A DNA stretch of 64,000 nt from JAWKOK01 sp963765875 (GTDB taxonomy: Bacteria > Chloroflexota > Anaerolineae > Caldilineales > Caldilineaceae). The position numbers were made by a program, and so were the translations under genes. The notes under the pieces were generated by a model that worked only from the letters and a program-made list of their open reading frames with translations, had not been told where the DNA came from and did not search any database. Positions 9,948 through 19,642 of the stretch are shown here, piece after piece (position 1 is the first letter of the stretch; each line of letters opens with the position of its first letter). The stretch lies in NCBI GenBank assembly GCA_963765875.1, contig CAVXYK010000007.1, positions 1 through 64,000 on the forward strand, written 5' to 3'.

Positions 9948-11295
9948 CTATTGAAACGCCTCCAACGCGGCCTCGGCCTCGGCCTGTGCCGCTACCATGG
10001 CCTCTTCCGCGCTCATCTCGCCATTGTATGCGCGCTGCAGGTAGTCGTGGAAGATGCCGCGTACCTCACCGAGATTCTGGACGGTAAACTCGGCCTCGGC
10101 GTAGTCTAGGGCATCGCGGGCAGCCCCTGCCTGAGGAACTTCGGCCAGGTAGGCCTGCATTGCCTCAGTCTCATAGGCGCTCTGACGTGCGGCGATGTAG
10201 CCGGTCTGGCTGCTGAAGTCGGCCACGCGTTCCGGCTCGGTCAGGAACTCGATGAACTGCCAGGCCGCAGCCTTTTCGGCATCAGAGACGCCGTCCATGA
10301 TGTAGAGGTTGCCGCCGCCGGGCACGCTGGCATAGCTGCCGGCTTCCTTGCCGGGAATGGGCATGACGCCTACCTCGAAGTCAGCCTGGTCCAGCAGACC
10401 CGGTCAGACTGCCGGTCGAGTGGACGATCATGGCCGTCTGGCCGCTGGCCAGATCCGACGGGGCCTGGCCCCAGATAGCCTGTACGCCCTCGGGCATGGC
10501 GCCATATTCGGTGGAAAGGTCAATATAGAACTGGACGGCCTCGATCACCTCAGGAGCGTCGAAGTAGACTTCCGTGTCGCTCTCGCCGATGATGTTCTGT
10601 CCGGCGCCGATGGCCAGCGGCTGGAAGAGCCAGTAGGGCCAGCCCGACGGAAATTCGATGCCCCAGCGGGACGTCGTGTCGCCGTCACTTTCGGTGAGCG
10701 CTGCCGCTGCTTCGGCCCAGGAATCCCAGCTATCCGGCGGCTCGATGCCGGCCTCGGCAAAGAGGTCGGCGTTGTAGTACATGACCACTGCACTGCGCTG
10801 GAAAGGGATACTCCAGGTCTGGCCGTCGTAGAGCGAGTTGGCCATAAAGGCAGGGTAGAAGTCATCAATGTAACCGCCATCGGCGCCCGCCATCAGTTCG
10901 TCCAAGGGCGCGATGTAGCCGGCATTGACCAGGTCGTAGATGTCGGTCGCCAGCATGACGGCCAGCGCGGGCGGATCGCCGCCTCCCTCGATGGTGGTCT
11001 GGATGGCGGTCTTGACATCACCGTAGCCGCCGGAATAGACCGGCTCAACTGTGATGTTGGGATTGGCAGCCTGGAACTCCTCCACATAGCCGTTGAGAAT
11101 CTCGGCAATAGGCGCGTCCACCGCTACCGGATAGAAGACCTGGATGGTCACTGGTTCGTCGGCCATTGCTTCTGCTGTTGTTGCACCATCATCTGAGCCG
11201 GCAGGTGCAGCCGCCGGCGGCGCGGCACATGCTGAAAGCGCCATTAGGCCGATAGACAGGATAGCGAACACAAGCCAAATTCTGGACTGTTTCAT
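9948..11295 (-). CDS. Sugar ABC transporter substrate-binding lipoprotein, frameshifted
   Basis: The N terminus is a lipoprotein signal (hydrophobic run ending LMALSAC, Cys at about residue 23) followed by an Ala/Gly-rich linker. The mature part has the family-1 solute-binding pattern: VTIQVFYPV, EFQAANPNITVEP, DDFYPAFMANSLYDGQTWSIPF, and WGIEFPSGWPYW; the C-terminal part contains AAWQFIEFLTEPER. It binds a sugar or glycerol-phosphate-like solute outside the membrane and delivers it to the two permeases downstream. A +1 shift near 10402 (a GGG where GG restores the frame) splits it. Total about 448 residues, normal for the family. AAAGGAG precedes ATG 11295. Confidence 0.88.
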
Positions 11296-11339
11296 TGTGT
11301 ACTCCTTTGCGTGGTGTGAGAATGGAGCGTGAAAGGTTG

Positions 11340-11482
11340 TTGATGCGACGACAAAACGCTGCGTGCAGCTTGCTGCGTGATATTTGCCTGGAGGATCTTC
11401 TTGGGTAATTTTGAGCAGTTGCCGGGTGCGAGAAATGGCGCCAAATCAGACCTCACGCAGCACGTAGCAAGCAGCACGCAGA
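11340..11482. repeat. CTGCGTG / ACGCAGCACG repeat words upstream of the importer operon
   Basis: AAACGCTGCGTGCAGCTTGCTGCGTG at 11350-11375 and, in inverse, CACGCAGCACGTAGCAAGCAGCACGCAG at 11455-11482. The two blocks are complementary and about 80 bases apart, so they could pair. Confidence 0.45.
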
Positions 11483-11513
11483 ATTCTCTGAATCCATTAC
11501 CAAAATTATACCA

Positions 11514-12803
11514 CTACACCAGCGCCAGCGCCTGCTCAAGATCCGCAATCAGATCCTCCGGATGCTCGACGCCGATGGAGAGGCGTACCAGCGCGTCCGT
11601 GATGCCCATCTCGATGCGCTCTTCGGGATCGACGTCCGAGTGGGTCATGCTGGCCGGGTGCTCGGCCAGCGATTCGGTGCCGCCCAAACTCACGGCAAGG
11701 TGGAACATCTGCAACGCGTTGAGAAAACGAAACGCCTCGGCTTCGCTGCCGACAATGTCGAAAGAGATCATCCCGCCGGGCCCCAGACACTGTGTGCGAT
11801 AGACTGGATAGTCCGGGTCTGACTCGGTCAGGTGGCCCAGATAGTATACTTGCTCGACCTTGGGGTGATCGGCCAGGTAATTGGCCACATAGCGGGCGTT
11901 CTTCATTTGCGATGTCATGCGCAGCTTCAGCGTCTCAAGGCTGCGCATCAGCAACCAACCGGTCAGCGGCGTCGACATGGTGCCCAGGATCGTGCGCATG
12001 TCCTTGACCGGGCGCATGAGGTCCTTGGAACCCAGCGAGACGCCTGCGATCACATCACTGTGGCCGCCGATATATTTGGTGGCCGAGTAGATCACCAGGT
12101 CGGCGCCATGTTTGAGCGGATGCTGCCAGAGCGGTCCCAGGAAGGTGTTGTCTACGACCACCAGCGGTGTCCGTCGCGCCTGGTATGCGTAGCGGCGTAC
12201 CATCTCTCCGGCGGCCTCAATGTCGACAAGGCCGTTGGTCGGATTGGCCGGCGTCTCCAGATAGAGTATCACCGTCTTCTCGGCGACAGTGCGATCCAAT
12301 AGCTTCTCCTCCAGATCATCGAGGCCGTTTCCCGCCACAAAGCCGACCGGCTGAATATCGAAGGTTGGCAACACATGTTTGAGCAGAAAATCAGTGCCGC
12401 CATAGACCGGCTCGCTGTGCAATACCACATCGCCGGGTTGCAGTTGCGAGAGCAGTGTCGTGCTGATGGCGGCCATGCCGCTGCTGAAGACGGCGGCCTC
12501 TTCCGCCCCGTCCCATAGGGTGAGCCGCTCTTCCAGCACTTGCAGATCGGGGTTGTTGACGCGACTGTAGATCAGGCCCATCTCTTCATCGGGCGCACGC
12601 TGGCGCAGGCCGTATGCGAGTTCAAAGAAGGCCTTGCCCTCTTCTGCTGTCTTGAAGACAAAAGTCGATGTCTGAAAGATCGGGCACTTGATCGATCCTT
12701 CAGAAAGTTCCGGCCGGTAGCCGTAGCTCATCATCAGGCTTTCCGGACGCAAGGTCTGTTCACCGATCTTGGTGCGGTAGGCATCCTGTTTCGATTTTGA
12801 CAT
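11514..12803 (-). CDS. Cystathionine gamma-synthase-family PLP enzyme
   Basis: Fold-type I PLP enzyme of the Cys/Met metabolism family. The PLP lysine is K243 in YSATKYIGGHSD, the pyridine-nitrogen Asp is D218 in VVVDNTFLGP, and the phosphate-binding SSGMAA is near residue 108. At 429 residues it belongs to the slightly longer subgroup with a characteristic N terminus (MMSYGYRPELSEGSIKCPIF). Relatives carry out gamma-synthase, gamma-lyase or methionine gamma-lyase reactions; sequence alone does not choose. AGAGGAGG lies four bases before ATG 12803. It is transcribed towards the ABC importer but 218 bases of repeat-rich DNA separate them. Confidence 0.87.
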   Translation of the reverse strand: MSKSKQDAYRTKIGEQTLRPESLMMSYGYRPELSEGSIKCPIFQTSTFVFKTAEEGKAFFELAYGLRQRAPDEEMGLIYSRVNNPDLQVLEERLTLWDGAEEAAVFSSGMAAISTTLLSQLQPGDVVLHSEPVYGGTDFLLKHVLPTFDIQPVGFVAGNGLDDLEEKLLDRTVAEKTVILYLETPANPTNGLVDIEAAGEMVRRYAYQARRTPLVVVDNTFLGPLWQHPLKHGADLVIYSATKYIGGHSDVIAGVSLGSKDLMRPVKDMRTILGTMSTPLTGWLLMRSLETLKLRMTSQMKNARYVANYLADHPKVEQVYYLGHLTESDPDYPVYRTQCLGPGGMISFDIVGSEAEAFRFLNALQMFHLAVSLGGTESLAEHPASMTHSDVDPEERIEMGITDALVRLSIGVEHPEDLIADLEQALALV

Positions 12804-13073
12804 GGTTCCTCCTCTACATGTGGAAGACCTGATATCTCTTGTTGGACCTTCAGTCTAGCACTGTGCAGCACCGTGCGGTAGGGTGATCTGTCACTATTTT
12901 TGGGTGACATCTGCCCGGATCTCGATTTGTGATTCATTACCTCGATTCTGAAAACTGTATCAAATGTGCTTTCTCTTGCCGAGAGATGATAAAATCTCTA
13001 GGGATTTAGTGGCGATGGAGAGGAATCTATGTCGCCTTTCGGACCCTCAAAAGGACCAAAGTTAGGAGCAAGC

Positions 13074-13883
13074 ATGATTCGAGTGGCAGCACTAGACCTT
13101 GACGACACACTGTTGCGCTCCGACGGCACGATATCGGACGCGACTCGTGTCAGTCTTCGGCGTTGGATGGAAATTGGAAACCGTGTGGTAATTGCGACTG
13201 GGCGACCGCCGCGATCAATCGGCTCCTCGCTTCCCGATGAACTTCAGGAGGCGCCCTGGATTTGCTACAACGGTGCCGAGATACGACTGCGCGGCGAGAC
13301 CATCTATTCCAACCTGATTCCGACGGCTGATGTTCGAGGAATCGTGGCGATGGGGCAGCAACAGCTGCCGGATTGGCGTATCGGTGTGGAGATCAATGAT
13401 ACGCTCTACATGAACCGACGGCTCGAGATTGAGAAACAGTACGTCTACACGCCCGATCTTCTGGACATTGCCAATGAGCCTGCGGCTAAGGTGCTCTTCA
13501 CCACCAGCAGTTGGCTCGATGTCCGGAATCACCGTGCCGACGAATTCGAACCGCTTGCTCCACTGTTGGATGCGCTGCCGATGGGTACACGGCCCATCCT
13601 TTCCCATCGTTATCGACTGGCGCAGTTGCTCTCTAGCAGTGCCGACAAGGCCGTTGCTCTGGCGCACCTGGTCGAGGGCTGGGGGTTGAGCATGGAGAAT
13701 GTGATGGCCTTTGGCGACGATGTCAATGACGTTGGCATGTTGCAGGCAAGTGCCGTGGGCGTCGCAGTGAGCAATGCTGTTTCAGAAGCCCATGCCGCTG
13801 CGGATCGTATCACTGGAACCAACGACGAGGAGGGCGTCGCAACCGTCTTGAATGAGTATATGGACGGCAATAGTGACAGTTGA
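13074..13883 (+). CDS. HAD-superfamily hydrolase, Cof-type
   Basis: Motif I ALDLDDTLL supplies the nucleophile and acid/base Asp pair, IATGR is motif II, and GDDVNDVGML near residue 232 is motif IV. The cap inserted between motifs II and III is the C2B type of Cof phosphatases, which dephosphorylate sugar phosphates and cofactors in the cytoplasm. I place the start at ATG 13074 (MIRVAALDLDD), which has TAGGAG upstream; an in-frame ATG at 13029 would add 15 residues ahead of the first strand. Stands alone. Confidence 0.88.
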   Translation: MIRVAALDLDDTLLRSDGTISDATRVSLRRWMEIGNRVVIATGRPPRSIGSSLPDELQEAPWICYNGAEIRLRGETIYSNLIPTADVRGIVAMGQQQLPDWRIGVEINDTLYMNRRLEIEKQYVYTPDLLDIANEPAAKVLFTTSSWLDVRNHRADEFEPLAPLLDALPMGTRPILSHRYRLAQLLSSSADKAVALAHLVEGWGLSMENVMAFGDDVNDVGMLQASAVGVAVSNAVSEAHAAADRITGTNDEEGVATVLNEYMDGNSDS

Positions 13884-14000
13884 CCCCTGAAAGTCGGGAT
13901 GATCGACCCTTGTGCGAAGTGCGAAATATCACTACGATGAAGGCGTGGAGACCAGGATGCCGGAATGACGCCAGTGGAAGGCCGATAAAGATGGCTGGAC

Positions 14001-14020
14001 ACCTGGCCAACTGGCCAGGT
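14001..14020. repeat. Palindrome ACCTGGCCAACTGGCCAGGT
   Basis: Nine-base arms around a two-base centre. A second copy with centre GT lies at 25481-25499, also intergenic. Confidence 0.6.
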
Positions 14021-14066
14021 ATTAGACTGGCGCATGAGGTAGTGGCAATACTCGCTGTCTGAACGG

Positions 14067-14094
14067 TTGCCTGGACAGAGCTTTCCAATAGAAT
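14067..14094 (+). promoter_or_regulatory. Candidate sigma-70-type promoter of the Usp gene
   Basis: TTGCCT (14067-14072), 16-base spacer, TAGAAT (14089-14094), about 100 bases before the start codon. Assigned by pattern only. Confidence 0.35.
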
Positions 14095-14196
14095 GGGTAT
14101 TGCAGAGACTGAGTTTTGCAATGGCACGGAGATAGGTAGCGACCTGCTGAGGGTTACTCATCAAGACCCGTGTCACAGGATGTCAAAGGAGACGCC

Positions 14197-14643
14197 ATGT
14201 ATCGCAAAATTTTGGTACCGCTGGATGGATCGAGGCGCGCTGAGACAATTCTTCCACACGTTCGCAGATTGGCCATGCAGAATGAGTCCACGGTGATCCT
14301 TCTGCAGGTGCTTGAACCAAGTGCTGCACTCGTCACGCCGTATGACATGGTTCCATACTATGATGCTGGCACGATGGAGCAGCGCACCCAAGAGGCTACG
14401 ACCTATTTGAACGGCCTCTGTGGCGAAATCAGCGCCGAAGGGATCAATGTCAAGAAAGTTATCGAACAAGGGCCGATCGTTCGTTGCATCCTGGATGTTG
14501 CAGATCGCGAGGATGCAAGGCTCATCGCCATGGCCAGCCATGGGCGAACCGGTTTGGCCAGGGTCTTCTATGGGAGTGTGGCTTCCGGCGTTCTGAATCA
14601 GGCGGACCGCCCTCTGCTGATTGTCCGTGCAGAGGATTCTTGA
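14197..14643 (+). CDS. Universal stress protein, single UspA domain
   Basis: 148 residues from ATG 14197, which follows AAGGAG closely. The strand MYRKILVPLDGS carries the ATP-contacting Asp, and the C-terminal G-x2-G-x9-G-(S/T) motif appears as MASHGRTGLARVFYGSVASGVL, so it is probably the ATP-binding class of Usp. Cytoplasmic. A related three-domain protein is encoded at 31558-32946. It precedes a radical SAM gene by 55 bases. Confidence 0.9.
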   Translation: MYRKILVPLDGSRRAETILPHVRRLAMQNESTVILLQVLEPSAALVTPYDMVPYYDAGTMEQRTQEATTYLNGLCGEISAEGINVKKVIEQGPIVRCILDVADREDARLIAMASHGRTGLARVFYGSVASGVLNQADRPLLIVRAEDS

Positions 14644-14698
14644 GTCCAGTGCACCGGAACCAACCATTAATCAGAAAATTCGTAGCTGAGGAAATCCA

Positions 14699-15715
14699 GT
14701 GATTGAAGAGATGAAGTATATCTACGGGCCGATTCCGTCACGTCGATTGGGACAATCATTGGGTGTGGATCCGATTCCGCTCAAGACCTGTAACTGGAAT
14801 TGCGTCTACTGTCAACTAGGGCGCACCGTTCCCTTGACGAACGTGCGCGACGAGTATGCGCCGCGTGAGGCCGTGATCGAGCAGCTCAAGGCAACGTTGG
14901 ATACCCGTCAGCCCGGCGAGATCGACTACATCTCGTTCGTTGGTTCCGGCGAACCGACGTTGCATAGCGGCCTGGGGTGGATGATTCGCCAGGTCAAAAA
15001 GATGACCGATATCCCCGTGGCCGTGATCACCAATGGGTCATTGCTCTATCTGGCGGACGTACGCAACGAACTTGCGGCTGCCGATGTGGTGATGCCGACG
15101 GTCGTAGCGGGCAATGCAGATCTGTACAAACGGATCAATCGTCCCCATCCTGATATTACCTTCGGTCGAATCGCAGAGGGGCTCATCTCATTTCGTGAGG
15201 AATTCCTGGGGCGGCTTTGGGTGGAGATAATGCTGATTAAGGGGATGAACGACACGGTCGCGGCCCTGCGTGAGCTTGCGACCGTGCTGCGTAGCGTACA
15301 GCCTGACGAAGTCCATATTACATTGCCCACGCGAGCGCCGTCTGAGATGTGGGTCGAACCGCCGGACGAGGAGAGCGTTCTACGTGCGACGGCCATTCTG
15401 GGCGACATCGCCCATGTCGTTTTGCCGGGCGACGGCGAATTTGATCTGGGCGGCTACAACAATGTCGTTGACGCCGTGATCGGCATCATCACCCGCCATC
15501 CCATGAGCCAATCACAGTTGGAAATGGCGCTGCAAAAGTGGGACCCGGCTCAGGTTGATGAAGCGCTGGTCCGACTATCGGCCAATGGCCAGGCGCGGCG
15601 CATAATCCGACTTGATCGGGTATTTTGGACGGCGATGACGTCGCGCTTCCCAGATGAAGAAGAGAGCCTGATGACAGCGCCCGGCGCCCGACTTCCGCAC
15701 ATGCAGCCCGCCTGA
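14699..15715 (+). CDS. Radical SAM protein
   Basis: The [4Fe-4S] motif CNWNCVYC (C-x3-C-x2-C) near residue 31 is followed by FVGSGEPTL, the SAM-binding GGE-like strand, and VITNGSLL. The start YIYGPIPSRRLGQSLGVD is typical of the small radical SAM group of COG0731 type, whose reactions are mostly unknown. The C-terminal 80 residues look like a winged-helix module (MSQSQLEMALQKWDPAQVDEALVRL split in two helices). I use GTG 14699, seven bases after GAGGAAA; ATG 14711 is an alternative. Cytoplasmic and oxygen-sensitive by family. Confidence 0.85.
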   Translation: MIEEMKYIYGPIPSRRLGQSLGVDPIPLKTCNWNCVYCQLGRTVPLTNVRDEYAPREAVIEQLKATLDTRQPGEIDYISFVGSGEPTLHSGLGWMIRQVKKMTDIPVAVITNGSLLYLADVRNELAAADVVMPTVVAGNADLYKRINRPHPDITFGRIAEGLISFREEFLGRLWVEIMLIKGMNDTVAALRELATVLRSVQPDEVHITLPTRAPSEMWVEPPDEESVLRATAILGDIAHVVLPGDGEFDLGGYNNVVDAVIGIITRHPMSQSQLEMALQKWDPAQVDEALVRLSANGQARRIIRLDRVFWTAMTSRFPDEEESLMTAPGARLPHMQPA

Positions 15716-15769
15716 TCTGCAGTTGATTAGGCCCGCTGACCCTATGATCGAATCTCTCCTTTTCTTTTG

Positions 15770-15805
15770 GAAGCTCCCCGGAAGCATAGCCTACCGGGGA
15801 GCTTC
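15770..15805. terminator. Twelve-base-pair hairpin after the radical SAM gene
   Basis: GAAGCTCCCCGG (15770-15781) pairs perfectly with CCGGGGAGCTTC (15794-15805). No T tract follows on the plus strand, so it may be a factor-assisted stop or a message-stabilising stem. Confidence 0.5.
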
Positions 15806-15924
15806 TGAATTGGCGTGTGTCTGGGCAGCATCTCGGATATGTCGTACAATAATGGGTGGCGCAAGTACTTGTCTGATGCCACGGGTGCGGCCAGAACTTT
15901 CGGCGTGTAGATGAAGGCGAACAA

Positions 15925-16770
15925 ATGCAGCTTCTAGATATCATCCATCGGTTTCCCGACCCTGTTGCATGGCAAGAAGGCGACAATATCCCCTGGTCAG
16001 AACCGGGATTCAGCGCGCGCATGTTGCACGAGCATCTTACCCAAGATCATGACATGGCCAGTCGACGGTCCGAGCTGATCGACCGTCACGTTGCCTGGAT
16101 TCACCAGGAATTGCTGGGTGAGCAACCGTCGAAGGTGCTTGACCTGGGCTGTGGACCTGGGCTCTATTCATCGCGATCGGCACGGCTGGGCCATACCTGC
16201 ACCGGGGTCGACTATTCGCCGGCCTCAATTGTGTTTGCTCGTGAGCAGGACAAAGGTGAAGGGCTCGCCTGCACGTACGTCGAGCAAGATCTGCGCAAGG
16301 CCGAACTGGGCGTCGAGCAATATGATCTGGCCATGCTTCTGTTTGGCGAGTTCAACATTTTCCGCCCAGCCCATATCCGACAGATTCTCACCAAGGCAAA
16401 CCGTGCATTGGTGCATGGCGGCCTACTTCTTTTGGAGCCTCATACATTTTCCGCTGTTCGTGGGATCGGTCGTCAGGAAGCGACCTGGGAATCCTCGGAG
16501 GGCGGACTCTTTTCCGCACGCCCCCATCTGGTCTTGACTGACCATTGCTGGGAGCCGGTCGGCAAGACGGCAACAGTCCGGCACTATGTCGTTGATGCAG
16601 AGAGCGGTGATGTGGTTCGTTACGCCCAGTCGTTCCAGGCCTATCTGGCTGAAGAGTACGACGCACTGCTACGCAGGTGCGGATTCCAGGGTGTGCAGAT
16701 GCGCGCGGCGTTGGGTGATGTGACGAATTTTACCGATGATCTGCTGGCAATCGTTGCCAGCAAGAAATGA
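15925..16770 (+). CDS. SAM-dependent class I methyltransferase
   Basis: A Rossmann methyltransferase core with motif I VLDLGCGPGLYSS near residue 73, motif II acidic end GVDYSPASI, and motif IV region YDLAMLLFGEFN. 281 residues, about 60 of them before the core. The methyl acceptor is unknown; relatives act on small molecules. ATG 15925 has AAGGCGAAC upstream. No obvious operon partner: a hairpin separates it from the radical SAM gene and 90 bases from the next gene. Confidence 0.85.
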   Translation: MQLLDIIHRFPDPVAWQEGDNIPWSEPGFSARMLHEHLTQDHDMASRRSELIDRHVAWIHQELLGEQPSKVLDLGCGPGLYSSRSARLGHTCTGVDYSPASIVFAREQDKGEGLACTYVEQDLRKAELGVEQYDLAMLLFGEFNIFRPAHIRQILTKANRALVHGGLLLLEPHTFSAVRGIGRQEATWESSEGGLFSARPHLVLTDHCWEPVGKTATVRHYVVDAESGDVVRYAQSFQAYLAEEYDALLRRCGFQGVQMRAALGDVTNFTDDLLAIVASKK

Positions 16771-16862
16771 TACGGAATATGCACAGCGACGTCACTCCCT
16801 GATTGTCTTGATGTCGCTGTGGCTCTCTTGATTTGGCAGGAACAGAAAGGAACTGGTTCACT

Positions 16863-17984
16863 ATGGAGTTTGGAGTACCCAAGGAGATCCGCGACCTTGA
16901 GACGCGGGTGGCGTTAACGCCATCGGGCGTGTTGAGCCTCACAAGGCGCGGTCATGCAGTCTATGTAGAGCGCAATGCCGGGGCTGGATCCGGGTTCAGC
17001 GATCAGGAGTATCGGGAGGCCGGTGCTGAGATTGTCTTCTCCGCCGCTGAGGCCTATGGGCGAGCTGATGTCGTGGCAAAAGTGACGCGGCCCACGTCGG
17101 ACGAACATAAGCTCTTCCGCCAGGGGCAGGTCATTTTCGGGTTTCACCATTTGCCGGTTTCGTCGCCGGACCTGCTGCAAGCGTTGGCAGAGCATGAGAT
17201 CACGTCGATTTCCTACGAGTCAATCGAGGAGGACGGCCAGTTTCCTGTGCTGCTGACCACCAGCGAAGTGGCAGGCCGTCTCGCACCCATCTTTGCCGGG
17301 CGCTTGCTGATGACTGAGCGCGGCGGGCGTGGCGTGTTGTTGAGCGGTATTCCGGGCGTGCCTCCGGCTGCCGTGGTCATCCTCGGCGGCGGAATTCTGG
17401 GGGCCAACGCCGCGCGGGCCTTTATCGGCAGCGGCGCGCAGGTCACGATTCTTGACCGCGACCTGAAAAAGCTTCAAGAGTTGGACGACCAGTTCGAAGG
17501 TCGTGTCACCACCATGTTGTCAAACCATCACAACATCAAACGTGCTGCGGCTTTTGCCGACGTACTGATCGGCGCGGTGCAGACGCCCGGTCGCCGCTCG
17601 CCGGTGATCGTGACCAAGGAGATGGTGCGCTCCATGCGTCCGGGCTCGGTCATCATCGACTTCGCAATCAGCACAGGCGGCTGTATCGAGACCAGTCGGC
17701 CGACGACGCTGCGCGATCCGATCTACGTCGCCGAAGAGATCATCCACTGTTGCATTCCCAACTTCCCCGCCTTGGTGGCGCGCACGGGGAGCTATGCCAT
17801 CAACAACGCTGCGCTTCCCTATCTGCGTGACCTGGGCCGTGACGGTCTCGTGGGTATGCTGCGCACGACGCCCGCCTTGGTCAAGGGCATCACCTACTAT
17901 CAGGGCAAGCTGGCCAATGCTGATCTGGCTGCCGCACTCGGTCGAGAGATCGAGATTGAACTGCCGAGTGGAGAGTCCGCATGA
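16863..17984 (+). CDS. Alanine-dehydrogenase-family NAD(P)-dependent enzyme
   Basis: N-terminal GVPKEIRDLETRVALTPSGV is the AlaDH/PNT signature, with the substrate-binding Arg and Lys. The nucleotide-binding fold shows VVILGGGILGANAARAFIGSG followed by an acidic ILDRD that binds the adenosine ribose, which favours NAD over NADP. 373 residues, as in alanine dehydrogenases (L-alanine + NAD+ to pyruvate + NH4+), but the DQGG-like regions are divergent (DFAISTGGCIETSRPT), so another 2-amino acid is possible. Its stop overlaps the next start as ATGA, so it is translationally coupled to a CoA-transferase. AAAGGAA precedes ATG 16863. Confidence 0.75.
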   Translation: MEFGVPKEIRDLETRVALTPSGVLSLTRRGHAVYVERNAGAGSGFSDQEYREAGAEIVFSAAEAYGRADVVAKVTRPTSDEHKLFRQGQVIFGFHHLPVSSPDLLQALAEHEITSISYESIEEDGQFPVLLTTSEVAGRLAPIFAGRLLMTERGGRGVLLSGIPGVPPAAVVILGGGILGANAARAFIGSGAQVTILDRDLKKLQELDDQFEGRVTTMLSNHHNIKRAAAFADVLIGAVQTPGRRSPVIVTKEMVRSMRPGSVIIDFAISTGGCIETSRPTTLRDPIYVAEEIIHCCIPNFPALVARTGSYAINNAALPYLRDLGRDGLVGMLRTTPALVKGITYYQGKLANADLAAALGREIEIELPSGESA

Positions 17985-19276
17985 ACTGGGATACCATCTA
18001 TCGCAAAAAAGTGACAGACGTCCAGACCGCGCTCTCGGTCATCGAGTCCAATCAGCGAATCTACGTGGGCGGCGGCGCCGGTGTGCCGATCCAGTTGATC
18101 AAGGGCCTGACCGAGCGTGCGCCCTATGTCCAAAATGTGGAAGTTACCCACATCCTGACCTTTGCGGACGCACCCTATGTGAACGCCGAGTATGCCGATT
18201 CATTCCGCCACAATGCGCTCTTTATCGGCCATTCAGTACGATCCGCAGTACAAGAGGGGCGAGCCGACTTCACGCCGATCTTCCTTTCTGAAATCCCGGA
18301 GCTCTTTCGCAGCGGTCCGCTGCCGTTGGATGTGGCGCTGATCTCGCTCTCACCGCCGGATGAGCACGGTTTCTGTAGCTTTGGCATTGAAGTCGGCACC
18401 ACTAAGCCCGCAGCCGAGGCCGCCCGCATCATCATCGCCGAGATCAATCCACAGATGCCGCGAACGTTGGGCGACTCGTTCATCCATGTCAGCCGCTTGC
18501 ATCACATCGTTGAAGTGGATTACCCGTTGCCGCGTGCGCCGCAGGGAGGCACCTCTGATCTGCATCTTCAGGTCGGCCAGAACATTGCCGATCTGATTCC
18601 GGACGGGGCCACGCTGCAGATGGGCATCGGCAGTATTCCGGACGCCGTGCTGAAACATCTGCACAGCCACAAGGACCTTGGCATCCACACGGAACTATTC
18701 TCCGATGGCGTCATCGAGATGGTCGAGAATGGCGTGATCACCTGTTCGCGCAAAAACTTCCATCCAGGCAAGATCGTGGCCGGTTTCCTCTTCGGCACAG
18801 AACGCCTCTATGAGTTCGTCAACAACAATCCGATCATTGAGATGCACCCGACTGACTACGTCAATGATCCGTTCAACATCGCGGCCAATGATAAGATGGT
18901 CGCCATCAACTCGGCCTTGCAGGTTGACCTGACGGGACAGGTCTGTGCGGACTCCATCGGCACGCGCTTCTACAGCGGCGTCGGCGGACAGGTCGACTTC
19001 ATCCGCGGCGCGGCACGCTCTAAGGGCGGTCTACCCATTGTGGCCTTTACGTCGACCACCAAGCAAGACACGATTAGCCGTATTGTGCCTGTCCTGGCTC
19101 AGGGCGCCGGTGTCGTGACTTCGCGCAATGACGTCCACTATGTGGTCACCGAGTATGGCGTGGCCTCGCTGCACGGCAAGACCGTGCGCCAGCGCGTCAA
19201 CGAACTGATCGGCATCGCACATCCCAAGTTTCGGGATGAGTTGCGCCAGGCGGCTAGCGAGTATGGCTATTGCTAA
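17981..19276 (+). CDS. Acetyl-CoA hydrolase / 4-hydroxybutyrate CoA-transferase family protein
   Basis: 431 residues, the usual length. The family motifs are clear: VGGGAGVPIQLIKGL near the N terminus, GIHTELFSDGVIEM where the Glu is the expected catalytic residue forming the CoA thioester, and YSGVGGQVDFIRGA in the C-terminal half. It moves CoA between acyl groups. The ATGA overlap with the alanine-dehydrogenase-like gene implies the two act in one pathway, for example fermenting an amino acid to an acyl-CoA, but the acid is not identifiable. Confidence 0.85.
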   Translation: MNWDTIYRKKVTDVQTALSVIESNQRIYVGGGAGVPIQLIKGLTERAPYVQNVEVTHILTFADAPYVNAEYADSFRHNALFIGHSVRSAVQEGRADFTPIFLSEIPELFRSGPLPLDVALISLSPPDEHGFCSFGIEVGTTKPAAEAARIIIAEINPQMPRTLGDSFIHVSRLHHIVEVDYPLPRAPQGGTSDLHLQVGQNIADLIPDGATLQMGIGSIPDAVLKHLHSHKDLGIHTELFSDGVIEMVENGVITCSRKNFHPGKIVAGFLFGTERLYEFVNNNPIIEMHPTDYVNDPFNIAANDKMVAINSALQVDLTGQVCADSIGTRFYSGVGGQVDFIRGAARSKGGLPIVAFTSTTKQDTISRIVPVLAQGAGVVTSRNDVHYVVTEYGVASLHGKTVRQRVNELIGIAHPKFRDELRQAASEYGYC

Positions 19277-19511
19277 ACTCAGTGACTTCACGATTGTCAC
19301 TCTGAGCGGATTCACAGAATCGCTTTACTTTGGCAACTGCCAGCGAAGGATCTTGTTTCGCTTGAATCCGTGAACTACTGAAACTGAAGATACGACGAGC
19401 GCGCCGCTGGTCAGGCTCATCGCACCGCAGGCTCAACTTGTGCCACTGGTCACCCGCGGTCTGAGCCTGACGAAGTGTCGAAAGCAGAGACGTCACATCA
19501 ATGAAAGCGAA

Positions 19512-19563
19512 ACATCCTCGACCCACAGGCTGCAAACCAACGGCCAGGGTCGAGGATGTTTTT
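19512..19563 (+). terminator. Rho-independent terminator
   Basis: ACATCCTCGACCC (19512-19524) pairs perfectly with GGGTCGAGGATGT (19547-19559) and is followed by a run of five T. It lies about 235 bases after the CoA-transferase gene, and would insulate the lipoprotein gene from it. Confidence 0.8.
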
Positions 19564-19612
19564 GCGTGAGGTCTTCATGTCAAAAGACCACATCGTACGG
19601 AAATGGACCGAC

Positions 19613-19642
19613 TTTCGTCTGGCCGATCTGCTATACTATAAT
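19613..19642 (+). promoter_or_regulatory. Candidate promoter of the lipoprotein gene
   Basis: TATAAT at 19637-19642, overlapped by TATACT at 19632; an upstream TTTCGT at 19613 is a poor -35. Pattern match only. Confidence 0.35.

Larger units (their letters stand above)
13884..14196. other. Intergenic stretch with palindrome and promoter
   Basis: No gene. It holds the palindrome ACCTGGCCA-AC-TGGCCAGGT at 14001-14020, a copy of TTAGACTGGCG at 14022-14032 (compare the triplet before the gene at 44254-45810), and a promoter candidate for the Usp gene. Confidence 0.5.

Noticed and set aside
12804..13028. SAM riboswitch upstream of the gamma-family PLP gene
   Set aside because: I looked for the conserved K-turn and AGGGA-type boxes and did not find them.
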